From Chloroflexota bacterium (GTDB taxonomy: Bacteria > Chloroflexota > Anaerolineae > Aggregatilineales > J027): a stretch of DNA of 42,958 bases. Below, in pieces: positions 17,708 through 25,787 of the stretch; the stretch's first letter is position 1; every line of letters starts with the position of its first letter. Below the pieces are notes generated by a model. That model was not told the origin of the DNA, did no database searches, and saw nothing but the letters and a program-made list of their open reading frames with translations. A program made the translations under genes and the position numbers. The stretch spans positions 1 through 42,958 of the forward strand of contig JACRBG010000032.1 in the NCBI GenBank assembly GCA_016234595.1. The letters run 5' to 3'.

Positions 17708-18727
17708 TTAGTATTCGAGATGGGTTTCGGTAGTGATGCGCTTGCGGAAAACCCAATAGGTCCAACCTTGATAAAGCAGCACGATTGGCACAAATGTCAG
17801 CGCGATCACCGTCATAATTTTGAGGGTGTAATCACTCGACGAGGCGTTATAAATGGTCAGGCTGAACTTGGAATTTAGACTCGACACCATCACCCGTGGA
17901 TACAGCCCTCGAAAAACCGTGACCACCGTAAACATGATGGTCAGGGCCGTCATCAGAAAAGCCCATCCATGTTGGCGCTTGAAGATAAAGCCACCTGCGG
18001 CTATGAGGGCCACGCCTGCGCCAAGCGCTGTTAGCCCGGGATTGACCCCTAGTTGCTCAAAAATATCGGTTTGGCTATAGCTAAGACCAACAAATGAGAC
18101 CACCGCCGCGGTCGTGGGCAACCAGATTCGTTTTGCTGCTTGATGGGCACGTTCCCGAATGACTCCGTCGGTTTTGAGATTGAGGAAAATGGAGCCATGC
18201 AGCAAGAATATAAAGAAAGTGACTAGTCCACCCAACAGCGTATAGACATTCAGCAGGTCAAAAAAGTTGCCAGTATAGGTCATGCGCCCATTGATGGGAA
18301 CACCCTTCACAATATTGGCAATAGCGACACCCCATAATAGAGCAGGCACGGCGCTCCCCAAAAATATGGCCCCATCCCAAAAACGTCGCCATTGGGGGTA
18401 TTTATCTTTGCTGCGAAATTCAAAAGCAACCCCACGCATAATCAAAGCTAACAGCATGAGCACTAGCGCGAGATAGAAACCGCTGAACATAGTGGCATAC
18501 CAGTTGGGAAAGGCCGCAAACATTGCCCCGCCCGCCGTAATCATCCACACCTCATTGCCATCCCAAAATGGGCCGATTGTGTTAATCATCATGCGGCGTT
18601 CAGTATCATTTTTACCCAAAAACGGCAGTAGAATCCCCACGCCATAATCGAAGCCTTCCAAAAGGAAGAATCCGGTGAATAGAACCGCAATCAGCGTAAA
18701 CCAGATGGTATTCAGATCAATATCCAT
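17708..18727 (-). CDS. cydB: Cytochrome bd ubiquinol oxidase subunit II
   Basis: From the ATG at 18727 (MDIDLNTIWFTLIAVLFTGF) the protein is 339 residues. It has the CydB N-terminal helix and the conserved GFDYGVGILLPF segment, followed by the typical RRMMINTIGPFWDGNEVW motif and about eight membrane helices. A longer in-frame reading to 18964 would overlap cydA and add a non-membrane, arginine-rich stretch, so it is rejected; GGAGGAGAC sits just upstream of 18727. Together with CydA it forms the quinol-oxidising, oxygen-reducing complex used at low oxygen. cydA ends 13 bp upstream. Confidence 0.96.
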   Translation of the reverse strand: MDIDLNTIWFTLIAVLFTGFFLLEGFDYGVGILLPFLGKNDTERRMMINTIGPFWDGNEVWMITAGGAMFAAFPNWYATMFSGFYLALVLMLLALIMRGVAFEFRSKDKYPQWRRFWDGAIFLGSAVPALLWGVAIANIVKGVPINGRMTYTGNFFDLLNVYTLLGGLVTFFIFLLHGSIFLNLKTDGVIRERAHQAAKRIWLPTTAAVVSFVGLSYSQTDIFEQLGVNPGLTALGAGVALIAAGGFIFKRQHGWAFLMTALTIMFTVVTVFRGLYPRVMVSSLNSKFSLTIYNASSSDYTLKIMTVIALTFVPIVLLYQGWTYWVFRKRITTETHLEY

Positions 18728-18740
18728 TTTTGTCTCCTCC

Positions 18741-20168
18741 CTAATCCCCGGAAAATGCGCCCTGTGGCAGTGGTTTGGTAGTTTCTGGGGGCATTGGGAT
18801 AACCTCATCACCCGCCTCTTCAGTCGCATATTTACGCAGCAAATAGACATCCGCCGCCGCCAACGCACCATAGACCAATGTAAAGGCAATGAGCGAAAAC
18901 CAAATCGTTGCGGTGGAAACGTTAGGTGAAACAGCATCGGCAGTTTTTTGTAGGCCAAACACAATCCAAGGTTGCCGTCCCACTTCTGCTAACACCCAGC
19001 CTGAAGCATTCGCCAGATAGGGTAGCGCCATGGCAGGGAGCAGGAATTTCAAGAAACGGCGGTAGCGTTCGACCTGTCCTTCAAAGTTGAGATATAACGC
19101 GAAAATCAACAGCCCCAGCATCAAGAAACCTGCTCCTACCATAATTCGAAAACTCCAATAGGAGATCGCAACGGGTGGCACATAATCGCCTTCGCCATAT
19201 TGCGCAGTGTATTCGGCTTGCAAATCGTTAATGCCTTTGACCTCCGCAGTTGAGTCATTGTAGGCAAGAATGCTTAACATACTGGGGAGACGAATAGCAA
19301 AAACGTCTTCACGATCTTTTTCGTCACCAATTGTGAACAGGGACATGGAAGCGGGGTCTTCGTTGTCCCACAAGGCCTCGGCTGCCGCCATCTTCATCGG
19401 CTGTACTTTGACCATATGTTGCGCTTGGTCATGCCCACCAACCAGCACTATAAAAATACCGACCGCCCCATAAATGCTCGCCATTTGGAACGACCGTTTA
19501 AAAACGGCGGAATTTTGATTCGGGTGTAACAGGTGATAGGCACTGATACCCATCACAAAAAATGCCCCGGTGACCATGCCCCCTGATAAGACATGCGGAT
19601 ATTGGACAAAAATATTTGGATTGGTAATGATGGCAAGGAAATCTTTCATCTCCACCCGACTCGCCACCTCACCATTAGGCAGGGTATATTGCGCCAGCTT
19701 ATAACCGACGGGCTGCTGCATAAACGAATTGGCAATTAAGATCCATAAGGCCGAAATGTTGGTGCCGAGTGCTACCATCCACATCGAAAGTGCGTGCAGG
19801 CCCTTGGGCAATTTCCCCCAGCCAAAAATCCATACCCCCAGAAACGTGGATTCCAAAAAGAAAGCCATGAGGGCTTCAATCGCCAATGGAGCGCCAAAAA
19901 TATCCCCCATAAAGCGCGAATACTCCGACCAGTTCATGCCAAACTGGAACTCCATCACAATTCCTGTAACTACCCCCATCGCAAAATTAATGAGCAGCAA
20001 TTTGCCCCAGAACTTGGTCATTTTTTCATATTCTTCTTTGCCAGTCCGGGCGTAGGCCGTGTGCATGATGGCAACAAGAATGGTCAGGCCTAACGAGAGT
20101 GGTACAAAAAAGAAGTGGTAAATCGTGGTGACTGCAAATTGCAATCTTGAGAGATCTAATGCATCCAT
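18741..20168 (-). CDS. cydA: Cytochrome bd ubiquinol oxidase subunit I
   Basis: The 475-residue haem-carrying subunit shows the expected haem ligands: His18 in IYHFFFVPLSLG, His192 in VQYPHVLSGG and Met343 in SFRIMVGAG. The conserved glutamates of the proton channel are E98 and E106 in the IEALMAFFLESTFLG helix. The quinol-binding segment KVQPMKMAAAEALW and the GRQPW motif are also present. The Q-loop is short, as in many Gram-positive and Chloroflexota enzymes. It oxidises quinol in the membrane and reduces O2 to water with high affinity. An excellent AAGGAGGAG site precedes the ATG. It is the first gene of cydABDC; a Rex-like palindrome overlaps the likely promoter. Confidence 0.96.
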   Translation of the reverse strand: MDALDLSRLQFAVTTIYHFFFVPLSLGLTILVAIMHTAYARTGKEEYEKMTKFWGKLLLINFAMGVVTGIVMEFQFGMNWSEYSRFMGDIFGAPLAIEALMAFFLESTFLGVWIFGWGKLPKGLHALSMWMVALGTNISALWILIANSFMQQPVGYKLAQYTLPNGEVASRVEMKDFLAIITNPNIFVQYPHVLSGGMVTGAFFVMGISAYHLLHPNQNSAVFKRSFQMASIYGAVGIFIVLVGGHDQAQHMVKVQPMKMAAAEALWDNEDPASMSLFTIGDEKDREDVFAIRLPSMLSILAYNDSTAEVKGINDLQAEYTAQYGEGDYVPPVAISYWSFRIMVGAGFLMLGLLIFALYLNFEGQVERYRRFLKFLLPAMALPYLANASGWVLAEVGRQPWIVFGLQKTADAVSPNVSTATIWFSLIAFTLVYGALAAADVYLLRKYATEEAGDEVIPMPPETTKPLPQGAFSGD

Positions 20169-20245
20169 TCAACTCCTCCTTAATGTGAAGTTGGGCCATT
20201 TTGACCCCTATGTGAAGATATTCAAAGTCAAGAAAGCATGATATA

Positions 20246-20283
20246 TCATGATAAATATCACAATTATTATCATAACTTATCAA
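20246..20283 (-). promoter_or_regulatory. cydA promoter with Rex-like operator
   Basis: On the minus strand, TTGATA (20278-20283) and TGATAT (20255-20260) form -35/-10 elements with a 17-bp spacer. Overlapping the -10 is TTGTGATATTTATCATGA (20246-20263), compared with the Rex consensus TTGTGA-N6-TCACAA: the left half-site matches 6 of 6 and the right 4 of 6. Rex senses NADH/NAD+ and controls cydAB in several bacteria. A perfect 14-bp palindrome CATGATATATCATG (20237-20250) lies next to it and may be a second site. Assignment to Rex is inference. Confidence 0.45.
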
Positions 20284-20522
20284 TATGCTCTAATAGTGGT
20301 CTAAAAGTAGGAGGTAACCATCCCCAAAGGGTTCTTGTGAGTTCCGTTTCAGAGCGACCCGGACACAGAGACAGGCGATCAGGCCTTTGTCCCTTCAGAT
20401 TGCCGCGACTGGGTAGCTGTCCGGATGTCATAAAAATTCATATTTTTCGTCACGGTCTCGACTTATCTTGGGAGAACGGGTGTAATCTTGATGTGGAGCT
20501 TTCACTCAAATTCAAACTAAAA
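20284..20522. other. Intergenic stretch left of the miniature element
   Basis: The stretch from the cydA promoter to the miniature element, about 240 bp, contains no recognisable gene. A reading frame running through 20238-20669 crosses the element's inverted repeat and has no ribosome-binding site, so it is not called. The stretch 20783-20886 between the element and the transposase relic is likewise empty apart from A-rich tracts. Confidence 0.4.
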
Positions 20523-20782
20523 GGGGTATGTTTAACAAATGTTCAACGAGGGCAGCCATGCCTTACAAGCATTATCGCTTCTCCGAAAACTCAACTGCCC
20601 TTCAGCTTTTGGGAGAGACAGTTTCAAGAGACGGTTTTAAGAGATAAAAAGCCCCTCTTTTGGTTTTGAATGTTTTACGCGCCTCATCTCCTAAAAACAA
20701 TCCTTTTTGAGCGATGCCATTCCATGATTTGGCATCTTTGTCTACTTGTTGCCCCTCGTTGCACGTTTGTTAAACACACCCC
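20523..20782. mobile_element. 260-bp miniature element with Tn3-like terminal inverted repeats
   Basis: The ends are inverted repeats of about 30 bp (20523-20552 and 20753-20782), identical at about 27 positions. Both outer ends start with GGGGT and share TGTTTAACAAA and CAACGAGGG. GGGG-starting, 30-40-bp terminal repeats are characteristic of the Tn3 family, and a decayed Tn3-type transposase lies 100 bp away. The element carries no transposase and only a 29-codon reading frame, so it fits a non-autonomous TIME-type element (Tn3-derived inverted-repeat miniature element). No 5-bp target duplication is visible (flanks TAAAA and ATCTT). Confidence 0.65.
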
Positions 20783-20886
20783 ATCTTGGCGTACCATCTA
20801 TATTTTGGCCGTAGGGTAACATCTGTGCCACGCGCCGCCACTTTTTTAAAGAAATTTAAAAAATCATCTGTCGAGGCGGCTTGGCT

Positions 20887-21275
20887 TTAGGCCGGAACGG
20901 CCAAAGGGATGCGTTGGGCCATATCCAGCTCAAAGAGGCTATAGAGATTGATATGGCGGAAGAATAAAGGAGTCAAGCCACCCCAATCTTCAAGAGTCAT
21001 ACGCGCATAGCATTGGGGCTGAGTCAAGACCTGTTGGAGCATTAAGGTGTTGATGAAAGCCAAGCTGGATTGAAGCAAGTGAAGAGCCAACCTAGCGGTT
21101 TCTTGTTCCAGCGATTGGTCGAAATCTCGCCCGTTTTACCATAGGAAATGAAGTAATTGACGCTGTTCCAGTTCTCAATCACGTTCAAACCCTAGTGAAT
21201 TTCGCGCCGCAATGGCTCAGAAGCCAGATAGTCACACAGAAAGAGGGTTTTGATGACCCGCCCCAATCAGAGGAA
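20887..21275 (-). pseudogene. Tn3-family transposase (TnpA) C-terminal remnant
   Basis: Translating the minus strand across frames gives consecutive pieces of a Tn3 TnpA C-terminus. LGRVIKTLFLCDYL and EPLRREIH are followed by an in-frame TAG, then GLNVIENWNSVNYFISYGK, a frameshift, and finally LALHLLQSSLAFINTLMLQQ with RMTLEDWGGLTPLFFRHINL to a stop at 20887. These match the conserved end of the DDE-type Tn3 transposase, including the WNS and NTLM regions. The gene is broken by at least one stop and one frameshift and lacks all upstream domains, so it cannot be active. It marks an old transposon insertion between the cyd operon and the glycan module. Confidence 0.8.
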
Positions 21276-21314
21276 AGCCATTCACCCCAAAAGAGCAGGC
21301 GCCCCTCAAAAGCA

Positions 21315-22436
21315 TTATCTACTGTATGGTGTGAAAATAACCTGTAGGCGAAGCCATTCTTCTTGGAGAGGTTCATATACTTCCCGATGACCTTTTTCAT
21401 CAGCGTAACCCCAAAAACCATTGCTGCAATAGCGGTCATTTTCCCAGCCTTGATGGCATAAGATAGGATACCAACAAATTCCATCCACAGGGATTCTTTT
21501 TTGAATTGCAGCTAGTACTTCAGTGGTAACATAACGAAACCATTGCGGGCGAAATTTATCTTCAGTTCCTGTCTCAGCGACAAACATTGGCCGCTGGTAT
21601 CGGTCATAAAGCTCCTGAAGCATGTCCCGAAAAGGTCTATAGTCAGGATTTTCAGGGAAGATGGTTTCTCCGCCAAACACCCATTGGTTAAGGGGGTAAA
21701 AATTGACTCCCAGAATGTCAAGATATTTGGGATTGCCACCTAGCTGCGGCCATAGACTGCCTTCCAGCATATCCCATGCTTGGTATTGCGCGATCTGATA
21801 ACCCTCGGCATTAACACGCTGCTCAGGTCGACTGGGGTCTGCCACCACATGAATAAGGGGGTCAATCGTCACGATTCGCGCGTCCGGAATAACATCCCAG
21901 ATTGCTTCGATACCCTCAATCGTTGCCCGAACCAATTGCGTTTTTAGCTCAAAACTTCGGCCTCTCTCAAATGGCCCCATTTGGGCGGCGTCACCTCCGG
22001 CCCATGCAAAAAAAGAGATTTCGTTGATGGGGCAAACCAAAAGCGGCGCATCAGTTTCCGATTGATAGAAATGGGCAAATGCGCGGGACATCCTGCTGAA
22101 AGACCGCACAAATTCTGGACGAAAGATGTCAATACCATCCGGCCAGCCATAATGACAGAGATCCCAGATAACCTGCATCCCTAATTCATCAGCGGCCTGT
22201 ATAAAGGGCAGCACACTCGAAAAATCGTAGCGATTAGGCTTTTGCTCAATTAAGTGCCAGCGGATACCATCTCGCAGGGTAGATACACCCATTTGCTTGA
22301 GCCGCGTGTAATCTTGCCGCACAAACTTGTCGTGCTGGGTAGCCGCGATAAGGTCTAGTCGTTTGTTTGAACTAAGACGATGAGTGGAACACTCAAACCC
22401 TCCCATGAAAAAACTCGCAAAAGGGGGAATTTCCAT
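21315..22436 (-). CDS. GH1-like glycoside hydrolase (clan GH-A TIM barrel)
   Basis: The 373-residue protein reads as a single (beta/alpha)8 glycosidase related to family 1. The putative acid/base is Glu139 after Asn138 in CPINEISFFAW, and the nucleophile is Glu288 in FVAETGTE. The substrate-facing DGIRWHLIEQ and DLCHYGWP segments are typical of beta-glucosidase-like proteins. It is shorter than canonical GH1 (~450) and has no signal peptide, so it is probably cytoplasmic. GAGGAGGC lies upstream of the ATG. It follows the mutase-like gene on the same strand after an intrinsic terminator, so it may be expressed at a lower level. Similar short GH1-like proteins are often encoded with nucleotide-sugar and glycan genes; the actual substrate is unknown. 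Confidence 0.8.
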   Translation of the reverse strand: MEIPPFASFFMGGFECSTHRLSSNKRLDLIAATQHDKFVRQDYTRLKQMGVSTLRDGIRWHLIEQKPNRYDFSSVLPFIQAADELGMQVIWDLCHYGWPDGIDIFRPEFVRSFSRMSRAFAHFYQSETDAPLLVCPINEISFFAWAGGDAAQMGPFERGRSFELKTQLVRATIEGIEAIWDVIPDARIVTIDPLIHVVADPSRPEQRVNAEGYQIAQYQAWDMLEGSLWPQLGGNPKYLDILGVNFYPLNQWVFGGETIFPENPDYRPFRDMLQELYDRYQRPMFVAETGTEDKFRPQWFRYVTTEVLAAIQKRIPVDGICWYPILCHQGWENDRYCSNGFWGYADEKGHREVYEPLQEEWLRLQVIFTPYSR

Positions 22437-22461
22437 AAAGCCTCCTCAAAATTTGGGCGAC

Positions 22462-22494
22462 AAAAAACCCCGGCCACCGAACGGGTCAGGGGTT
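22462..22494 (-). terminator. Intrinsic terminator after the mutase-like gene
   Basis: On the minus strand, AACCCC pairs with GGGGTT around an internal CCGTTCGG mini-hairpin and runs into TTTTTT. It lies 19 bp after the stop of the 22513-24015 gene and just before the GH1-like gene, so it could partly uncouple the two. Confidence 0.7.
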
Positions 22495-22512
22495 TATATC
22501 GGCAAAATAGGA

Positions 22513-24015
22513 TTAGTCGGCAACCACGTGGGCACCATTTGGACGAAAAGAGTATTGTTCGCCCACCACATGCCCATGACCAACTTTTGCTTTGAACTGG
22601 GGCTGTGAATTCAACAACGAGATGATCTTGGAATGTTCCGCGAAGTCTTTCCAAGTGCTCTCTTTTTCGCCTAGCAGCCAGTAATTGACCAACTCGACGC
22701 CTTGCATCACGGAATGATCCATGTTGCCAATTTCGTATTCCCACGCCCCAAAACGCCCTCGACTGTAAATGTCATGATGGTGGAGATAGGGCTGAATTGT
22801 GGCGAGTGACCTGTTTCGGTCAATCGTTGGCACGGGATAGCTATAGTCCACTTCAATTAGGTATGTGGTGACAATTCGGTCAAGGTCACTCGGCTCAAGT
22901 AGTCGAACATTGATCAGGCCATTGATCACGCGGTCAATGATCGTGGTGGGGTCTTCGGGTTTGTGTTCGCTACTGCTTGTTTCGGTCAGCAACAAGAAGT
23001 GATCGTTGTCTGGCACGATATACGGCGAGTAATTAGAAAGATAGGTCACACGATAGAAGGGGCTGGTGGATTCTGGAAAATAGAGCCAGCATTTTTCACT
23101 GGGGCATGGGCGATTGACCCCTACCCCAACAATCAGCCCGCTTGAATGATGCAATCCCTCAGTCGCATCTCGAACCTGTTCCGGCGCGTGGTACATGCGA
23201 TTGACCAACAAATCTAGGGGCATGGTGGTCAACAGCAAATCATATTCCACAATATCCCCATCGCTGAAAAATACCTGCTTGGATTCTTCATCCACTGCGA
23301 CCACATTCTTATTTAAGGCCAAATGATCGCCTACATATTTGAGGAATGGCGTATACAAACCACCTGTGCCGCCATATAGGGGATACTTAAACTTGTTGTT
23401 TGGCCCCCATCCCACATCATCTCCATCAGACAGAATGTTTTTAAGAATACGCTCCAGACTAGGTATAGCAACGCGCTCACCAAGCCAATCACGGCTCATA
23501 TGCGTAATGGGGTGTGCCCAGACTTTGAAGTTGTAGGGCTTCATAAAATATTTGGCAATTCCTGCGCCAAATTGGGCATCAATCAGGCTGTCAAAGTTGG
23601 TCGCCTCGGCAATTCTTTCAGGGGTCTTTTGGGCCTCGATCAAACCCATAACACATTCCAAAACAACATCAGGTGGCAGATAGCGGATATTATTTTGGAA
23701 GGGATAAGGAACAAAGCGATCCATCATCCAAACCCATGCTTCCCGCATGATTTCTGTGTAGTTATCGCCAAGTAACTTGTCAACCAAATCGTCAAAATAT
23801 TTGTAGTGCGAAAACATAACATGCCCACCAATATCGTAGGTAAAGCCTGCCGCATCCACAAAACTGGTTGCCAATCCGCCCACATAATTGTTTCGGTCAT
23901 AGATTGACCAGTTGCGGTATCCCAATTCTTGGAGCCGATAGGCAGCCCCCAAACCAGTAGGGCCAGCCCCTAAAATCACTATCTTTTTTTCAAGGTCGTC
24001 ACGATGGTTCTGCAT
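22513..24015 (-). CDS. FAD-dependent UDP-galactopyranose mutase-like protein
   Basis: The 500-residue flavoprotein starts with a Rossmann FAD-binding motif (IVILGAGPTGLGAAYRLQEL, residues ~12-31) and the GGLATS/GGHVMFSHYKYFDDL region. It continues with VPYPFQNNIRYLPPDV, characteristic of UDP-galactopyranose mutases of the eukaryotic-like type. Such enzymes convert UDP-galactopyranose to UDP-galactofuranose for cell-surface glycans. A more general NAD(P)/FAD amine-oxidase-fold role (protoporphyrinogen-oxidase-like) cannot be excluded. It lies between a glycosyltransferase gene 18 bp upstream and a GH1-like gene downstream, which supports a role in glycan synthesis. It is cytoplasmic, without a signal peptide. 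Confidence 0.78.
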   Translation of the reverse strand: MQNHRDDLEKKIVILGAGPTGLGAAYRLQELGYRNWSIYDRNNYVGGLATSFVDAAGFTYDIGGHVMFSHYKYFDDLVDKLLGDNYTEIMREAWVWMMDRFVPYPFQNNIRYLPPDVVLECVMGLIEAQKTPERIAEATNFDSLIDAQFGAGIAKYFMKPYNFKVWAHPITHMSRDWLGERVAIPSLERILKNILSDGDDVGWGPNNKFKYPLYGGTGGLYTPFLKYVGDHLALNKNVVAVDEESKQVFFSDGDIVEYDLLLTTMPLDLLVNRMYHAPEQVRDATEGLHHSSGLIVGVGVNRPCPSEKCWLYFPESTSPFYRVTYLSNYSPYIVPDNDHFLLLTETSSSEHKPEDPTTIIDRVINGLINVRLLEPSDLDRIVTTYLIEVDYSYPVPTIDRNRSLATIQPYLHHHDIYSRGRFGAWEYEIGNMDHSVMQGVELVNYWLLGEKESTWKDFAEHSKIISLLNSQPQFKAKVGHGHVVGEQYSFRPNGAHVVAD

Positions 24016-24033
24016 TGAATCAGTTCCTTATGT

Positions 24034-25236
24034 CTAGGCGTTCGCAGCGATGGGCTTTTGGAAAGCGCTTTCAGCAGGAGCGGTTTCGGCCTGTAGTTCT
24101 TTTTGGATCAACGTGTTCATCCGCCAATCAGCATTGTCCAAAGTGTTTTGTAGAAGATAAGCATCCTCAATTAAGCGGCGTTCTTCACAAATCTTGGGGG
24201 CTGGTGGATTTTTGAGTTCATCAAGGGCAGTTTTGCAGCGGTGGATAAACTCTTCATGGGTCCATCCCACGCTAACGACCATCCCATATAGCTCGATCAC
24301 ATCGTCAATTGCCGTAGAGACAATGGGTTTGCGTGCTGCCATATATTCGAGCGTTTTGGTTGGGCTAATAAAACGGGTCGCTTCATTGCGTGCGAAGGGA
24401 ATAAGCGCCACATCAAACCGCGCCAAATAAGCCGGAAGTTCGGCATAGGCTTTCATGCCTAGATAGTACAGATTTGGGGCTTTGGGTAAATCGTCATGCG
24501 AAATCTTGACGACCGGGCCGATGATGACGATATTCCATTCTGGATGGGCAATCGCCATTTTTTCCAATAACTGCAAATCCATTCGCTCATCCACAACGCC
24601 GAAATAACCTAGAATCGGTGACTTCAAATGCGCGATGTCTTGGGGGCACGGCAAGGTATCGGGGTCTGCGGCTTGGGCAAAGTGGCGAATTTCAATTCCA
24701 CTAGGGAAAAGGTAGGTATTGGGGTTATGGGGCAACTTATCCCGATAAAGGCTTATCCCACCCGTAAAAACCAAGTCTGCCTCTTTAAGCAGGCTTTCGT
24801 CAAAGGCTCTTAATGGCGTCGGTGCATCTTTAAAAGCGGATAATTGATCCATCACATCATAGACCATAAGACTTGGCCTGAGGATTTGTTTGAAGTCGTA
24901 TCCCATAGGCGTATAAAACCACAAAATAGGGTCAACAATGCCATTTCTTTGAAAAAAGGGTTTCAGCAAGCGCCCATAGGTTGGCTGAGTTCGAGCATCA
25001 CCATGCCCAATCCAGCCGTTTTGTCTCGCCGGATAAATAAGGCGTACTACTGTGATGGGGTTAGAAAAATCATCCCGTTTTAGGATTTCAAGGTAGGGAT
25101 GCCGAAATTGAGTGGAAATAAACGGTTCTTCCACAAAGGTAATTCGATAATCTTTAGCTAGACGAGACAACAGATGTTGGGGACGCTGACGCACAAAATC
25201 CCACCGGAGATGGCTCACGCAGACAATATCTTGCAT
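24034..25236 (-). CDS. Glycosyltransferase, GT4/GT-B type (TuaH-like)
   Basis: A 400-residue GT-B-fold glycosyltransferase. The N-terminus VSHLRWDFVRQRPQHLLSRL is typical of TuaH-like family-1/4 transferases. The C-terminal nucleotide-sugar domain contains the conserved segment ALIPFARNEATRFISPTKTL with the EYMAARKPIVST motif. It probably transfers a sugar, perhaps galactofuranose supplied by the mutase-like neighbour, to a surface glycan at the cytoplasmic face of the membrane. A GAGGGAGC site precedes the ATG. It is the first gene of the transferase-mutase-GH1 set; a perfect 9-bp-arm palindrome (25289-25309) lies in its leader. Donor and acceptor are unknown. Confidence 0.85.
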   Translation of the reverse strand: MQDIVCVSHLRWDFVRQRPQHLLSRLAKDYRITFVEEPFISTQFRHPYLEILKRDDFSNPITVVRLIYPARQNGWIGHGDARTQPTYGRLLKPFFQRNGIVDPILWFYTPMGYDFKQILRPSLMVYDVMDQLSAFKDAPTPLRAFDESLLKEADLVFTGGISLYRDKLPHNPNTYLFPSGIEIRHFAQAADPDTLPCPQDIAHLKSPILGYFGVVDERMDLQLLEKMAIAHPEWNIVIIGPVVKISHDDLPKAPNLYYLGMKAYAELPAYLARFDVALIPFARNEATRFISPTKTLEYMAARKPIVSTAIDDVIELYGMVVSVGWTHEEFIHRCKTALDELKNPPAPKICEERRLIEDAYLLQNTLDNADWRMNTLIQKELQAETAPAESAFQKPIAANA

Positions 25237-25550
25237 AGTTTTGCTCCCTCAAAAACATGAAAGAAGTCCGAAGAAGGTGACTTTTAAATGAGGCATCACA
25301 TGCCTCATGTTTTAGCTAGACTTCTCTTCAAAAAGTAAAGTATTAACAACTATACTTCGGCTATCGGGGGTTGCTCAGAGTTGAAGGGTTGATTTTTTGG
25401 TAGGCCATACAGTGAAATTTGGCTAGGTTATTTGACCTACTCACACAATAATTTTGGCTTCCTGACCCAATGTAATATCCGCCACATTGCCCTTGCATCT
25501 TACATCTTGCAGAATAAAGTGAGGAAAAGAAGTGTAGCAAGGAGGTCAAA
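25237..25550. other. Divergent intergenic region between glycosyltransferase and chaB
   Basis: 314 bp separating two divergent genes, so promoters for both must lie here. It contains the palindrome at 25289-25309. On the minus strand, TATAGT and TAATAC boxes near 25350 are candidate -10 elements for the glycosyltransferase. No coding sequence is recognised. Confidence 0.4.
25289..25309. promoter_or_regulatory. Perfect palindrome upstream of the glycosyltransferase
   Basis: ATGAGGCAT-CAC-ATGCCTCAT: perfect 9-bp arms around a 3-bp centre, 52 bp upstream of the glycosyltransferase start. Weaker inverted similarity (GAAAGAAGTC versus GACTTCTCTTC) extends outside it. It could be a dimer-binding operator or a leader stem-loop; no regulator for it is encoded in the window. 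Confidence 0.45.
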
Positions 25551-25787
25551 ATGCCGTATAAAACGAAAAGTGAGCTACCGGATAGCGTGCGTGAAAATCT
25601 TCCCGCCCATGCCCAAAAGATTTATATGGAAGCCTTTAACAGTGCATGGGAGCAATATGACCAGCCTCAGGAGCGACGCGGCGAGGATACACGCGAAGCA
25701 ACGGCTCACAAAGTAGCATGGGCCGCTGTCAAAAAGAAGTATGAGAAAAACGAAAAAACCGGGAAATGGCAGGCGAAAAAATCCTAA
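25551..25787 (+). CDS. chaB: ChaB family protein
   Basis: A 78-residue protein matching the ChaB family: MPYKTKSELPDSVRENLPAH, QKIYMEAFNSAWEQY, then a central acidic/charged part and TAHKVAWAAVKKKYEK, with a lysine-rich end. ChaB was named for a link to the ChaA cation antiporter, but its molecular function is unclear; many small stress-related paralogues exist. An ideal AAGGAGG precedes the ATG. It is monocistronic. Its TAA stop directly abuts the stop of the convergent GH43 gene with no base between them (TAATTA). Confidence 0.9.
   Translation: MPYKTKSELPDSVRENLPAHAQKIYMEAFNSAWEQYDQPQERRGEDTREATAHKVAWAAVKKKYEKNEKTGKWQAKKS

Noticed and set aside
18728-18964. In-frame N-terminal extension of cydB overlapping cydA
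   Set aside because: The added residues are basic and non-membrane, whereas the normal CydB N-terminus begins at 18727 behind a strong GGAGGAG site.
20238-20669. 143-codon plus-strand reading frame
   Set aside because: It runs through the cydA promoter and the left inverted repeat of the miniature element, has no ribosome-binding site and resembles no protein family.
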